From Mycobacterium sp. E1747 (lineage in GTDB: Bacteria > Actinomycetota > Actinomycetes > Mycobacteriales > Mycobacteriaceae), in NCBI RefSeq assembly GCF_001667775.1, contig NZ_LZJI01000157.1:1-64000 (forward strand): DNA of 64,000 bases, given 5' to 3'. The notes beneath the pieces were generated by a model that was not told the DNA's origin, searched no databases, and worked only from the letters and a program-made list of their open reading frames with translations. Positions 47,370 through 56,285 of the stretch are shown here, one piece after another; the first letter of the stretch is position 1; every line of letters begins with the position of its first letter. A program made the position numbers and the translations under genes.

Positions 47370-48155
47370 TCATGCCGCTATAGGCTGCCACACCGCCGCG
47401 CGTGCCATCAGCCTCGGCGCCACCACCCGATGCAGCGGGCCGACGACCGCCCAGACGGCCCGCGCCCTGAGCCTGCGGCAATAGCGCACGCGGGTGGTGA
47501 GGGTGGCGCGCCGATTGTCGCGGCGTCGCAGCGTCAGCTCGCCGCGCATGAGCGGCCCGCGCGCCCTCAGCACCAGCTCGTCGTGATCCGACCGCACGAT
47601 GGTCCAGCCGATGAGGTGATCCGGCGACGACACCGGCCCGAGGTCAAACCCCAGGACGTGGCGGTGGATCCACAAGATGGCGCCGCCGCCCGATCCCCGC
47701 CCGACGCCGTCGCGGAACGTCTCCTCGGCGCTACGCGAATCCCCCTGCGGGAGTGGCACTTCGAAGACATCGGTGTAGTCGGCCTGTTCGGCGGCCCGCG
47801 CGATCCGGTGCAGCGCCCACCGGACGGCGACGCGGTGCCCGCCGGTGCCGATGACCAGCCCCCGGTAGACCTTGCCGTGCACGCCCGGGAAGGCGGCCCA
47901 GGTCGCCGAGCGCACGCGGGTGCGGTCGCCGGCTACGGGCTCCAATTCGAACACCCACCGGTACACCGCGAATGGATGCCGGCCCGTCAGCGCGAACCGG
48001 TCCGGGGCCCGCGCCTCGTCCAGGGTGAAGCCGGATGGCACGGTCGACGGGTCGGCGGAGTCCCGGCACATCACCCGCAGCAGCGCGGACCACGTGTCCG
48101 CGCGCCCCGCGTCGACGGTTATGGCATGCTCATCGATATAGGGTAATCGTTCCAT
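47370..48155 (-). CDS. DUF2867 protein
   Basis: 261 residues. The N-terminal part is a SRPBCC-like DUF2867 domain: MERLPYIDEHAITVDAGRAD, PSGFTLDEARAPDRFALTGRH, and AAFPGVHGKVYRGLVIGTGGH. A second part from about residue 140 (GSGGGAILWIHRHVLGFDLG then IVRSDHDELVLRARGPLMRG) looks like another lipid-binding-fold domain. Function unknown. It is divergent from a TetR gene only 21 bases away and is probably its target. Confidence 0.75.
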   Translation of the reverse strand: MERLPYIDEHAITVDAGRADTWSALLRVMCRDSADPSTVPSGFTLDEARAPDRFALTGRHPFAVYRWVFELEPVAGDRTRVRSATWAAFPGVHGKVYRGLVIGTGGHRVAVRWALHRIARAAEQADYTDVFEVPLPQGDSRSAEETFRDGVGRGSGGGAILWIHRHVLGFDLGPVSSPDHLIGWTIVRSDHDELVLRARGPLMRGELTLRRRDNRRATLTTRVRYCRRLRARAVWAVVGPLHRVVAPRLMARAAVWQPIAA

Positions 48156-48176
48156 ATAGAAGGACCATACTAGATC

Positions 48177-48773
48177 GTGGCACCTCCGCGGAAGCATGAA
48201 ACCGATGTGATCCTCGACGCCGCCCGGGCGCTGGTGCTCGACGGCGGGCCGCGCGCGGCCAGCGTCGCGGCGATCGCCAAGGCCAGCGGCGCGCCCGCGG
48301 GCACCCTGTATCACCGGTTCGGCAACCGCGACGGCATCCTGACGGCGGCGTGGCTGCGGGCGCTCGAACGCTTCCAGGCCCGCGCCCTGGCCGCGGACGG
48401 CCAGACGCCCACCGACACCGCCGTCGCGATGGCGGTGGCCGCCGTGGGCTTCGCGCGCGAGTTACCCGACGACGCCCGGTTGCTGCTGACGATCCGGCCG
48501 GGCGACCTGCTCGACGACGAGCCCGACGCCGCGTTCCGCGAGACGCTGGCCGCGATGAACGCGCCGCTGACCGAGCGGATCGCAGTGTTGGCCCGGCAGC
48601 TGTACGGCAACGCCAGGCCACGGTCCGTCGACGCCGTCGCGCGGGCTGTCGCGGACCTTCCCTATGCCGTGGTCCGCCGGCACGCGAACGACGACCCGAT
48701 GCCGCGCTGGCTCGAGGACGACGTCGCGGCCTCGGCGCTGGCCGTGCTACGGAGCTTTGGCGAAGTCCCGTAG
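48177..48773 (+). CDS. TetR-family regulator
   Basis: 198 residues with the N-terminal helix-turn-helix AASVAAIAKASGAPAGTLYHRFGNRDGIL, split by the turn at GAPAG. GTG start. Transcribed divergently from the DUF2867 gene with a 21-base gap, so both promoters must overlap and be controlled together. The 3' end overlaps the convergent AAA gene by 27 bases. Confidence 0.88.
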   Translation: MAPPRKHETDVILDAARALVLDGGPRAASVAAIAKASGAPAGTLYHRFGNRDGILTAAWLRALERFQARALAADGQTPTDTAVAMAVAAVGFARELPDDARLLLTIRPGDLLDDEPDAAFRETLAAMNAPLTERIAVLARQLYGNARPRSVDAVARAVADLPYAVVRRHANDDPMPRWLEDDVAASALAVLRSFGEVP

Positions 48774-50927
48774 CGCCTCCACCTGAGCGGGATCCAGTGA
48801 AGGACGCACGATTTGGCGCGCCGCCGCGATATCGGCGGCCGTCACGTCGGTGGCATCGATCGATCGGCGCATCGCGGTCAGCGCCGCCTCGCGCAACAGC
48901 GCCACGCAGTCGGCGGCGCTGTAGCCGTCGAGCCCGGCGGCCACCTCATCGAGGTCGACGTCGTCGCTCAGCGGGACGGATTTTCCTGCGGTGCGAAGGA
49001 TTTCGCAGCGGGCGGCGGCGTCGGGCGGTTCGATGAAGACGTGCCGCTCCAGCCGGCCCGGGCGCAGCAGCGCAGGGTCGATCAGGTCGGGCCGGTTGGT
49101 GGCCCCCAGCACGACGACGTCGCGCAGCGGGTTGACGCCGTCGAGTTCGGTCAGCAGCGCGGCCACCACCCGGTCGGTCACGCCCGAGTCGAAGCTCTGC
49201 CCGCGCCGCGGCGCCAGCGCGTCGATCTCGTCGAGGAACACCAACGACGGGGCGGAGTCGCGGGCGCGCCGAAACAGTTCGCGGACAGCCTTTTCCGAGC
49301 TGCCCACCCACTTGTCCATCAACTCGGAGCCCTTGACCGAATGCACGGACAGCTGCCCGGTGCTGGCCAGCGCGCGCACGACGAAGGTCTTGCCGCAGCC
49401 GGGCGGCCCGTACAGCAGCACGCCGCGGGGCGGTTCCACGCCCAACCGGGCGAAGGTATCGGGGTGCTGCAGCGGCCACAGCACGGCCTCGGTCAGCGCC
49501 TGCCGGGCCTCGGCCATGTCGCCGACATCGTTGAGCGTCACGTTGCCGACGGTCACTTCCTCGCTGGCCGAACGAGACAGCGGCCGGATGACCGTCAGCG
49601 CGCCGAGAAGGTCCTCCTGGTTCAGCTCGGGCGGGAGCCCGTCGATGCTGGCGCGGGCCGCGGCCCGCAGCGCCGCCTCCCGCAGCAGCGCGGCCAGGTC
49701 GGCGACCACGAAACCTGGTGTGCGAGAGGCGATCTCGTCCAGGTTGAGGGTGTCCGCCGGCACGGATTTGAGCAGCGACTCCAGCAGCGCCTTGCGGGTG
49801 CCGGCGTCGGGCAGCGGCAGGCTGAGCTCCCGGTCGCACAGGTCCGGCGCGCGCAGCCGGGCGTCGAGCTGGTCGGGCCGGGCCGAGGTGGCGATCAGCG
49901 CAACGCCCTCGGTCGCCACGGCGGTGCGCAGTTCGCCCAGGATCAGGGCGGCCACCGGCTCGGGGGTGGCCGGCAGCAGGGCGTCGACATCGGTGATCAG
50001 CAGGACACCGCCGCCGTTGCGGACCGCGTGCACCGCCGAGCTCACGGTCTTGAGCCGGTCCTCCGGGGTCAGGGCGCCCACCTCGGGGCCGTCCAGCTTG
50101 ACCAGCCTGCGGCCGTCGCACACCGCGCGCACCAGCGTCACCTTGCCCACCCCGGCCGGGCCGGACACCAGCACGCCCAGGTTCGCGCCCGCGCCCAAAG
50201 TCTTGAGCAGGTGCGGCTCGTCGAGCGCAAGCTTGAGCCATTCGGTGAGTTTGGCGGCCTGCGGCTGCGAGCCCTTGAGTTCCTCGAGGATCGTCTCCGG
50301 GCTGGCGACGTCGACCAGGTCGGTGGACAGTGTCGGGCCGCCGGAGGGCACGCCCACGCCCCAGGTGACCAGCGAGTTGGGCTGCACGCTGACCGGCCCC
50401 CGCGGGTCCACGCCGGTGACGGTCAGCAGTTCCGAGGTCCAGCTGATGCCGACCGAGGCCGCCAGTGCCCGGGTGGCCGCCGAGGTGGAGGTGCCCGGCC
50501 CCAGGTCGCGGGGCAGCAGCGACACGGCGTCGCCGACGGTCAGCACCTTGCCGAGTAGGGCCTGCCGCAGGGTCACCGGCGAAATGGACTGGCTGGCCAG
50601 CGACGAGCCGGACAGCGTCACGGACCGGGCACCGTAGACGGTGACCGCCCCGACGATCACCGCGGTGCCCTCGCGCAGGCCCGCGTTGGACAGCGTCACG
50701 TCGTCGAGCAGCGCGGTGCCGACCGGGGTGTCCGGCCCAGCCAGGCCCGCCACCGCCGCCGTGGTCCGCGAGCCGGTCAGCGCCACCGCGTCCCATTCCC
50801 GAATGCCAAGCGCGGCAACCACGCTCGGGTGCAGCCGGACGACGCCGCGGCGCGAGTCGACGGCGGAGGTGTTCAACCGCGCGGTGAGCGTGAGCTGACG
50901 GGGCGCATCCTCGCCCGGCCGGCTCAT
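48747..50927 (-). CDS. Tandem AAA ATPase, Rv0435c-like (CDC48-type)
   Basis: 726 residues: an N-terminal double-psi-barrel-like domain (RLHPSVVAALGIREWDAVAL) and two AAA modules. The second is complete (Walker A GPPGCGKTF, Walker B LVFLDEIDAL, arginine-finger region DPALLRPGRLERH). The first has GPAGVGKVT, where Val follows the Lys, and LLITDVDAL, which lacks the catalytic Glu, so it probably binds but does not hydrolyse ATP. Cooperates with unknown adaptors in protein unfolding. Start overlaps the pssA stop as ATGA. Confidence 0.92.
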   Translation of the reverse strand: MSRPGEDAPRQLTLTARLNTSAVDSRRGVVRLHPSVVAALGIREWDAVALTGSRTTAAVAGLAGPDTPVGTALLDDVTLSNAGLREGTAVIVGAVTVYGARSVTLSGSSLASQSISPVTLRQALLGKVLTVGDAVSLLPRDLGPGTSTSAATRALAASVGISWTSELLTVTGVDPRGPVSVQPNSLVTWGVGVPSGGPTLSTDLVDVASPETILEELKGSQPQAAKLTEWLKLALDEPHLLKTLGAGANLGVLVSGPAGVGKVTLVRAVCDGRRLVKLDGPEVGALTPEDRLKTVSSAVHAVRNGGGVLLITDVDALLPATPEPVAALILGELRTAVATEGVALIATSARPDQLDARLRAPDLCDRELSLPLPDAGTRKALLESLLKSVPADTLNLDEIASRTPGFVVADLAALLREAALRAAARASIDGLPPELNQEDLLGALTVIRPLSRSASEEVTVGNVTLNDVGDMAEARQALTEAVLWPLQHPDTFARLGVEPPRGVLLYGPPGCGKTFVVRALASTGQLSVHSVKGSELMDKWVGSSEKAVRELFRRARDSAPSLVFLDEIDALAPRRGQSFDSGVTDRVVAALLTELDGVNPLRDVVVLGATNRPDLIDPALLRPGRLERHVFIEPPDAAARCEILRTAGKSVPLSDDVDLDEVAAGLDGYSAADCVALLREAALTAMRRSIDATDVTAADIAAARQIVRPSLDPAQVEALRDFAKAP

Positions 50928-51787
50928 GGCAGGCGCCCACCCGGCTTGCGCAGCCCGAGCCGCGCCATCGACCGGCGGTGCGGCTGCGCCCGGCGGATCG
51001 CGCGGCGCGCGGCGCGGCGCTGCTTGGGTTCGTCGGCCCACGCTTCGGGATGCGCGGCCAGCCAGCGCTGGTTGCGGATGGCGAACGGGACGTGGCACAG
51101 GTAGGCGACGATGATGACCCAGATCAGGACGTAGGGGGCCAGCACCGCCGCGGCCGCGCAGATTGCCAACAGCGCCAGCAGCGGGGCCGCCCAGCTGGGG
51201 GGCACCGCCGCGGCGTGCATTTTGCGCATCGGGATCTTGCTGATCATCAGCATCGACGTCCCGGTGATCCAGATGCACAGGAACGTCGTCGACGTCCACC
51301 AGCCCTCACCGAACTGCAGCTTGAGCCCGATCAGTCCGATCATCGACACCGCGCCCGCGGGCGCCGGCATGCCGACGAAGAACTCGTGCGTGTAGGCGGG
51401 CTGGCTGCCGTCGCTTTGCAGCGCGTTGTACCGTGCCAGCCGCAGCACGACGCACACCGCGTAGAGCAGGATCACCACCCAGCCGGCCGGCGACTTGGTC
51501 AGCATGGTCACGTAGAGCACGATCGCCGGTGTCACCCCGAAGTTCACCGCGTCGGCAAGCGAGTCGATCTCCTCGCCCATGCGCGACTGGGCGTCCAGGA
51601 TGCGGGCCACCCGGCCGTCGAGCCCGTCCAGGATGGCGGCCGCGGCGATCAAGGCCATCGCGGCCTTGGGCTGGTGTTCGAGGGCGAACCGGATCGAGGT
51701 CAGGCCCGCGCAGATCGACAGCACCGTCATCGCGCTGGGCAGGATCTGCAGGTTGACCGACGGCCTGCCGCGAGGCTTGCTGATCAT
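50924..51787 (-). CDS. pssA: CDP-diacylglycerol-serine O-phosphatidyltransferase
   Basis: Makes phosphatidylserine at the membrane. 287 residues, with the CDP-alcohol phosphotransferase motif DGLDGRVARILDAQSRMGEEIDSLAD split across helices 2-3 (all Asp present), several hydrophobic segments, and a basic C terminus (RRAARRAIRRAQPHRRSMAR). The ATG shares one base with the psd stop; psd-pssA-AAA form an operon. Confidence 0.94.
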   Translation of the reverse strand: MISKPRGRPSVNLQILPSAMTVLSICAGLTSIRFALEHQPKAAMALIAAAAILDGLDGRVARILDAQSRMGEEIDSLADAVNFGVTPAIVLYVTMLTKSPAGWVVILLYAVCVVLRLARYNALQSDGSQPAYTHEFFVGMPAPAGAVSMIGLIGLKLQFGEGWWTSTTFLCIWITGTSMLMISKIPMRKMHAAAVPPSWAAPLLALLAICAAAAVLAPYVLIWVIIVAYLCHVPFAIRNQRWLAAHPEAWADEPKQRRAARRAIRRAQPHRRSMARLGLRKPGGRLP

Positions 51788-52506
51788 CACAGCTCGGCCA
51801 GCACGGTTTCGCCGGCGATCGCGCGCTGGCCCTCGCGGACCAGCGGTTCGGCGCCCGCCGGCAGATAGGTGTCCAGCCGGGAGCCGAACCGGATCAGGCC
51901 GTAGGTGTCGCCGATCGTCAGCTTGTCGCCGACGCGCGCGTCGCAGATGATGCGCCGGGCCAGCAGCCCGGCGACCTGCACCGCCACCACCTCCGCGCCG
52001 GTGGGCGTCCGGATCCGCAGGCTGGTGCGCTCGTTCTCGGTGCTGGCCGCGGCCAGATCGGCCGAGCCGAACCGGCCGGGCCGGTGCTGCATGGCGATCA
52101 CCTCGCCGCTCACCGGGGCGCGCTGCACGTGGGCGTCCAGCAGCGACAGGAAGATGCTGACCCGGGGCAGCGGGGCGTCGCCCATCCCGAGTTCGGCCGG
52201 CGGGGCGGCGGCGTCGACCACGCACACCAACCCGTCGGCGGGCGCGACGACGGCGCCCGGCCTGGCCGGCGGCACCCGGGGCGGGTGGCGGAAGAATCCG
52301 GCGCAGGCGCCCGCCGCCAGCAGACCGGCCCGTCGGATCCACCGATGCCTGCGGCCGGCCAGCGCCACCGCCAGGCCGCCCGCGATGAAGGGGCGGCCGG
52401 CCGGGTGTACCGGCGGAATGGTCGAGCGCACCAACTCCAACGCGTGTTGCGGGCGAAACGCTGGATCCTCGGCCGTAGGGCCGACGGGGCGGGGGCGGCG
52501 TGCCAC
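51787..52506 (-). CDS. psd: Phosphatidylserine decarboxylase
   Basis: Converts phosphatidylserine to phosphatidylethanolamine. 239 residues of the short, self-cleaving type. The pyruvoyl-forming site is [14 protein letters not shown] near residue 205, with Ser after Gly as cleavage point; [18 protein letters not shown] and [10 protein letters not shown] are also conserved. Expected membrane-associated. First of the psd-pssA-AAA operon, 23 bases downstream of moeA. Confidence 0.94.
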   Translation of the reverse strand: MARRPRPVGPTAEDPAFRPQHALELVRSTIPPVHPAGRPFIAGGLAVALAGRRHRWIRRAGLLAAGACAGFFRHPPRVPPARPGAVVAPADGLVCVVDAAAPPAELGMGDAPLPRVSIFLSLLDAHVQRAPVSGEVIAMQHRPGRFGSADLAAASTENERTSLRIRTPTGAEVVAVQVAGLLARRIICDARVGDKLTIGDTYGLIRFGSRLDTYLPAGAEPLVREGQRAIAGETVLAEL

Positions 52507-52529
52507 GCGGCCATCTTACGGAGCGCGGC

Positions 52530-53735
52530 TCAGCTCAGGTCCCAGACCTGCAGCTCGGTCCCCTCGGCCACCTCCACCACGTCCTCCGGGATGTCCAGCA
52601 GCGCGTTCGCCGACGCCAGCCATCGCAGATGGTGCGAGGCCGGCGGCCCATAACTGGTGACGGTGGCCGTGTCGCGGTCCAGCACGGCGCGGCGGAACTG
52701 CCGCTTGCCGCGCGGCGAGGTCAACGATTCGGTGAGCACGGCCGCCCGGTGCGGGCGCTCCGCGTCGGGCAGACCCATGGCCCTGCGCAGCGCGGGGCGG
52801 ATAAACACCTCGAAGGACACCAGGGCGCTGACCGGGTTGCCGGGCAGGGTGACGATCGTCGCGCCGGCCACCCGGCCGATGCCCTGCGGCATGCCGGGCT
52901 GCATCGCCACCTTGACGAACTCGACTCCCTGGTCGCCCTCGCGGCCGAAGGCGTCCTTGACCACCTCGTAGGCGCCGGCGCTGACCCCGCCGCTGGTGAT
53001 GATCAGGTCGCAGTCGGCGGCGTAGCGATCGAGGATCGAACTGAACTGCGCCACATCGTCTTCCGCGGTCGCCACCGCGATCACGTCGGCACCGGCGTCG
53101 CGGACGGCCCCGGCCAGCATGATCGAATTCGACTCGTAGATCTGCCCCGGCCGCAGCCGATTGCCGGGCGCCACCAGCTCCGACCCGGTCGACAGCACCA
53201 GCACCCGCTGACGCGGCAGCACCGGCAGCTCGGCCATGCCCAACGCCGCGGCCAGGCCGAGCGCGGCCGGCGTCACCACCTGGCCGCGCCGCAACACCGT
53301 CGTGCCCGGGGCCACGTCCTCGCCCGCGCGCCGGATGTGCTTGCCCGCCTCGCGGGGTGCGCGGATCGACACGACGTCCACGCCGCCGTCGGTGTCCTCG
53401 ACCGGCACGACCGCCGTCGCCCCGGCGGGCAGCGGTGCGCCGGTCATGATGCGGTGCGCGGTGTTGGGTTGCAGCGTCAGCTTGTCGGTGCGTCCGGCGG
53501 GAATGTCCTCGGCGACCTCGAGCGCCACCGGGTGCTCGGGCGTGGCGCCGGACGTGTCCTCGGCGCGCACCGCGTAGCCGTCCATCGCGGAGTTGTCGAA
53601 GACCGGCAGCGCCAGGCCCGCGATCACGTCCTCGGCCAGCACCAGACCCTGCGCCTCGGCCAGCGCGGCCGTGGCGGCCGGGCGGGGACGGATCAGTTCG
53701 GCTACGACGCGCTGATGTTCTTGGACCGACCGCAC
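52530..53735 (-). CDS. moeA2: MoeA-type molybdenum insertase
   Basis: Inserts molybdate into molybdopterin. 401 residues: DNSAMDGYAVRAED, IMTGAPLPAGATAVVPVEDT, LSTGSELV, the active-site TSGGVSAGAYEVVKDAF and LPGNPVSALVSFEVFIRPAL. All domains present. Matches Rv0438c in position; the next gene in M. tuberculosis (Rv0439c) is here 8.8 kb further right. Confidence 0.95.
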   Translation of the reverse strand: MRSVQEHQRVVAELIRPRPAATAALAEAQGLVLAEDVIAGLALPVFDNSAMDGYAVRAEDTSGATPEHPVALEVAEDIPAGRTDKLTLQPNTAHRIMTGAPLPAGATAVVPVEDTDGGVDVVSIRAPREAGKHIRRAGEDVAPGTTVLRRGQVVTPAALGLAAALGMAELPVLPRQRVLVLSTGSELVAPGNRLRPGQIYESNSIMLAGAVRDAGADVIAVATAEDDVAQFSSILDRYAADCDLIITSGGVSAGAYEVVKDAFGREGDQGVEFVKVAMQPGMPQGIGRVAGATIVTLPGNPVSALVSFEVFIRPALRRAMGLPDAERPHRAAVLTESLTSPRGKRQFRRAVLDRDTATVTSYGPPASHHLRWLASANALLDIPEDVVEVAEGTELQVWDLS

Positions 53736-54056
53736 CGGGCCATTATCGGCCGGTCGGATTCCGCGGCTGACCCCGGTGAGCCCTTCGGGCCGACTACCGC
53801 TGGGGCCGGTGACCGGCCGGGGTTTTGCGTCCTCGCCCGCGGAGCCGGGCGGACGCGGCCGGCACGGGCTTGAGACCCGGGCGCCTCGGTCGCTTGACCC
53901 GCTCAGCGGTCCTGATCGGCGCGCTGAACGCCGTCTCGACCTTCATCCGCAACCACGCCGCGGCGCGCTTCGACCTCACCTGCACCGCCAAACCCTACGT
54001 CGGGCGCGCGCCGCGTATCGGCGCACAGCGCCGAAAGTTCGCTTACCGTTAACCGG
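53736..54056. other. Gap of 321 bases without a supported gene
   Basis: Short frames on both strands exist but none has a family motif, good start or plausible composition. A stretch near 53905-53990 reads on the plus strand as LIGALNAVSTFIRNHAAARF, which could be a gene remnant, but I cannot assign it. This is the left border of the insertion relative to M. tuberculosis. Confidence 0.5.
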
Positions 54057-54551
54057 CTACTGCACCCAATAGTTGTCGTGGCGGATGAACCACTCCCGGC
54101 GTTCGTCGTCGGTCATATCGGCGAGCGCCGCGAAGCCCTCGAAGTAGGCCTCCCGCGGCGCGCCCGGTGCGAAGAGCATCAGGATCGACGCCGGCTCGTC
54201 GGCCCCGTTGCGGAAGCCGTGCACGCCGCCCGGCGGCACATAGAGGAAGTCGCCCTGCCTGCCGTCGGTCCACTGGGTGCCGTCGTAGAGCTTCATCGTC
54301 CCGGACAGCACGAAGAACGCCTCGGACATGGCCCGGTGAAAGTGCGGTCCTGGGCCGCCGCCGGAGGCGGGGATGTCGACCCGGTAGAGCCCGTAGTCGC
54401 CGTCGGTGGCCTGCTGGTTGGCCAGGTAGTGGTACTTGACGCCCCCGGTCTGGTAGTCGGGCGGGGAGTCGGCCCGCTTGAGCCAGGCGCTGACCCGGGG
54501 CTCGTCTTCGGTGTATCGGGGCGGGGGATAGGGCGGCACGACGAGCGACAT
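54057..54551 (-). CDS. Cupin-domain protein
   Basis: 164 residues with a single cupin barrel: GPGPHFHRAMSEAFFVLSG (motif 1 with His, His, Glu) and GDFLYVPPGGVHGFRN (motif 2 with His). The metal-ligand set of a monocupin dioxygenase or isomerase is complete. Substrate unknown. Divergent from the M24 peptidase gene with 31 bases between starts. Confidence 0.85.
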   Translation of the reverse strand: MSLVVPPYPPPRYTEDEPRVSAWLKRADSPPDYQTGGVKYHYLANQQATDGDYGLYRVDIPASGGGPGPHFHRAMSEAFFVLSGTMKLYDGTQWTDGRQGDFLYVPPGGVHGFRNGADEPASILMLFAPGAPREAYFEGFAALADMTDDERREWFIRHDNYWVQ

Positions 54552-54582
54552 GCATTCCAGCCTGCCAGTTAGCATCGCGAGA

Positions 54583-55275
54583 GTGGAGGCTCCGGAGGAC
54601 GTGCGCGCGCAGCGGCTGCTCGACGCCCAGGCGAAGGCGGCGCAGTTGTTCGACGAGGTCGAGCGGCGCGACATCATCCGCCCCGGCGTCTCGGAAAAGC
54701 AGTTGTCCGACGAAATCGACCAGCTCGCCGCGGAAATGTTCGGGGTGTCCCGGCACTGGCATCGGCGCATCGTGCGGGCCGGCGAGAACACGCTGCAACC
54801 CTTCAGCGAGCGCCCGCCGGACCGGCTGGTCGCCGACGGCGACATCGTCTTCCTCGATTTCGGGCCCATCTTCGCGGAGTGGGAGGCCGACTTCGGCCGC
54901 ACCTTCGTGCTCGGCGACGATCCGGCCAAGGCGGCCCTGCGCGACGCGCTGCCCCGGGTGTGGCGGGCCGGCCGCGAATACTTCGACGCCCGCCCGGATG
55001 TCACCGGCGCCGAGATGTACGACTTCGTCGTCGGCCTGGCCCACGCCGAGGGTTTCGAGTTCGCCAGTTCTATCGCCGGTCACCTGGTGGGGGAGTTCCC
55101 CCACAAGAAGATCGCCGGTCCCGGCGTCCAGTGGTACATCACGCCCGGATCGAACAAGCCGATGCGGCGCACGGACCCGGTCGGCCGCGCCTGCCACTGG
55201 ATCCTGGAGATCCACCTGGCCGACCGGGCCCGCGGCTTCGGGGGCTTCTACGAGCAGTTGCTCGACCTGCCCTGA
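54583..55275 (+). CDS. M24-family metallopeptidase (Xaa-Pro aminopeptidase-like)
   Basis: 230 residues of the pita-bread fold: IVFLDFGPIFAEWEADFGRT with two metal Asp, GHLVGEFPHK with His, and WILEIHLADR with Glu. It lacks the N-terminal domain of full-length prolidases. GTG at 54583 chosen because it begins protein-like sequence (VEAPEDVRAQRLLDAQAK); an open frame extends to 54550. The family also includes creatinases and non-peptidase lyases, so the substrate is open. The 3' end overlaps the convergent LysR gene by 28 bases. Confidence 0.85.
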   Translation: MEAPEDVRAQRLLDAQAKAAQLFDEVERRDIIRPGVSEKQLSDEIDQLAAEMFGVSRHWHRRIVRAGENTLQPFSERPPDRLVADGDIVFLDFGPIFAEWEADFGRTFVLGDDPAKAALRDALPRVWRAGREYFDARPDVTGAEMYDFVVGLAHAEGFEFASSIAGHLVGEFPHKKIAGPGVQWYITPGSNKPMRRTDPVGRACHWILEIHLADRARGFGGFYEQLLDLP

Positions 55276-56216
55276 GCGGACTCCTCGGAAAGTCGTTTGG
55301 CGCCGCCGGACCTGCGGGCCACCTGGCCGTTGATGTGGTCTTCGACGCAGCCGATGAAGGCCTGTGATGCCGCGGATCGGAGGTTGCTGCTCGGCGCGAC
55401 GAGGTTTACCTGGCGGTACAGGGCCGCGCCGGCGACGGGGCGCAGCGCCAACTTCGGGTCGTCGCCCGCGCGTGAGACGGCGACGGACTCGGGTAGCAGC
55501 GCCACACCGAGATCCTTGCTCACGAAATGGACCACCTCATCCACGCGCGTGACTTCGAAGGCGACCCGTCGGTTCACGCCGGCGAACCCGCGGTCGGTTT
55601 CGTGACGCAGACCGTATCCGGGTGGAAAGTCGATGAAGGGCAAGGCCGCCAACTGATCGAGAAGGACCGAATCCCTTTCGGCCAACTCGTGCGAAGAAGG
55701 CAGCACCGCCACCAGGGGCTCGGTGAACAGTGGGGTGAAGGTGAGCCGCCCGGTCGCGGGCGGCACATTGGATCCGACGACCGCGACATCAAGCTTGCGG
55801 TCGCGCACCGCCTCGATCAGCAGGTTGCTGCCACCGCTGCGCAGCGTCACGCCGACCTCGGGATAACACGCGTGGAAGGTGGCCATCAGCGCCGCGACGT
55901 CGAGGCTCTCCGAGGGCACCTCCATCATTCCGACCGTCAGACGACCGGCGATGGTGCCGCTGAGCGCCTGCGCGTCGAACTTGATCTGGTCGACGCCGGC
56001 CAAAACCCGATGCATCAGGGGCAGCAGCGCCTCGCCCGGCGGGGTCAGCGCGACCGAGCGGGTGGTGCGCTCGAACAGCGCGACGCCGAGCTCGTCTTCG
56101 AGCCTGCGGATCTGCTGGCTGAGCGCCGATTGGACGACGTACTCGGTCTCGGCGGCCTTGGTGAAACTTCCCGCTTCGGCCAGCGCCACCGCATAGCGCA
56201 GTTGCCGCAAATTCAT
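55248..56216 (-). CDS. LysR-type regulator
   Basis: 322 residues: helix-turn-helix MNLRQLRYAVALAEAGSFTK...QSALSQQIRRLEDELGVALF at the N terminus and a periplasmic-binding-like effector domain. Divergent from the PHP/DUF3604 gene with 69 bases between, holding a perfect 7-8-7 inverted repeat (56234-56255), the expected LysR site. Context suggests it controls the sulfur-linked cluster to its right. Confidence 0.92.
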   Translation of the reverse strand: MNLRQLRYAVALAEAGSFTKAAETEYVVQSALSQQIRRLEDELGVALFERTTRSVALTPPGEALLPLMHRVLAGVDQIKFDAQALSGTIAGRLTVGMMEVPSESLDVAALMATFHACYPEVGVTLRSGGSNLLIEAVRDRKLDVAVVGSNVPPATGRLTFTPLFTEPLVAVLPSSHELAERDSVLLDQLAALPFIDFPPGYGLRHETDRGFAGVNRRVAFEVTRVDEVVHFVSKDLGVALLPESVAVSRAGDDPKLALRPVAGAALYRQVNLVAPSSNLRSAASQAFIGCVEDHINGQVARRSGGAKRLSEESAQGRSSNCS

Positions 56217-56233
56217 GACTCTTCACTTTCGGT

Positions 56234-56255
56234 GATAGATCTCATTATATCTATC
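56234..56255. promoter_or_regulatory. Perfect inverted repeat, LysR operator candidate
   Basis: GATAGAT at 56234-56240 and ATCTATC at 56249-56255 with an 8-base AT-rich spacer. It lies between the divergent starts of the LysR regulator and the PHP hydrolase gene, in the most AT-rich stretch of this region. Confidence 0.6.
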
Positions 56256-56285
56256 CGTTGGACTGGTAAGTCGAGGTCGGCGACA

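Noticed and set aside
53825..54052. 75-codon frame in the gap after moeA2
   Set aside because: No motif, Arg-rich composition and no conserved neighbour; treated as a gap.
55527..56285. N-terminal extension of the PHP protein to 1036 residues
   Set aside because: The added part is antisense to the LysR gene and its promoter.
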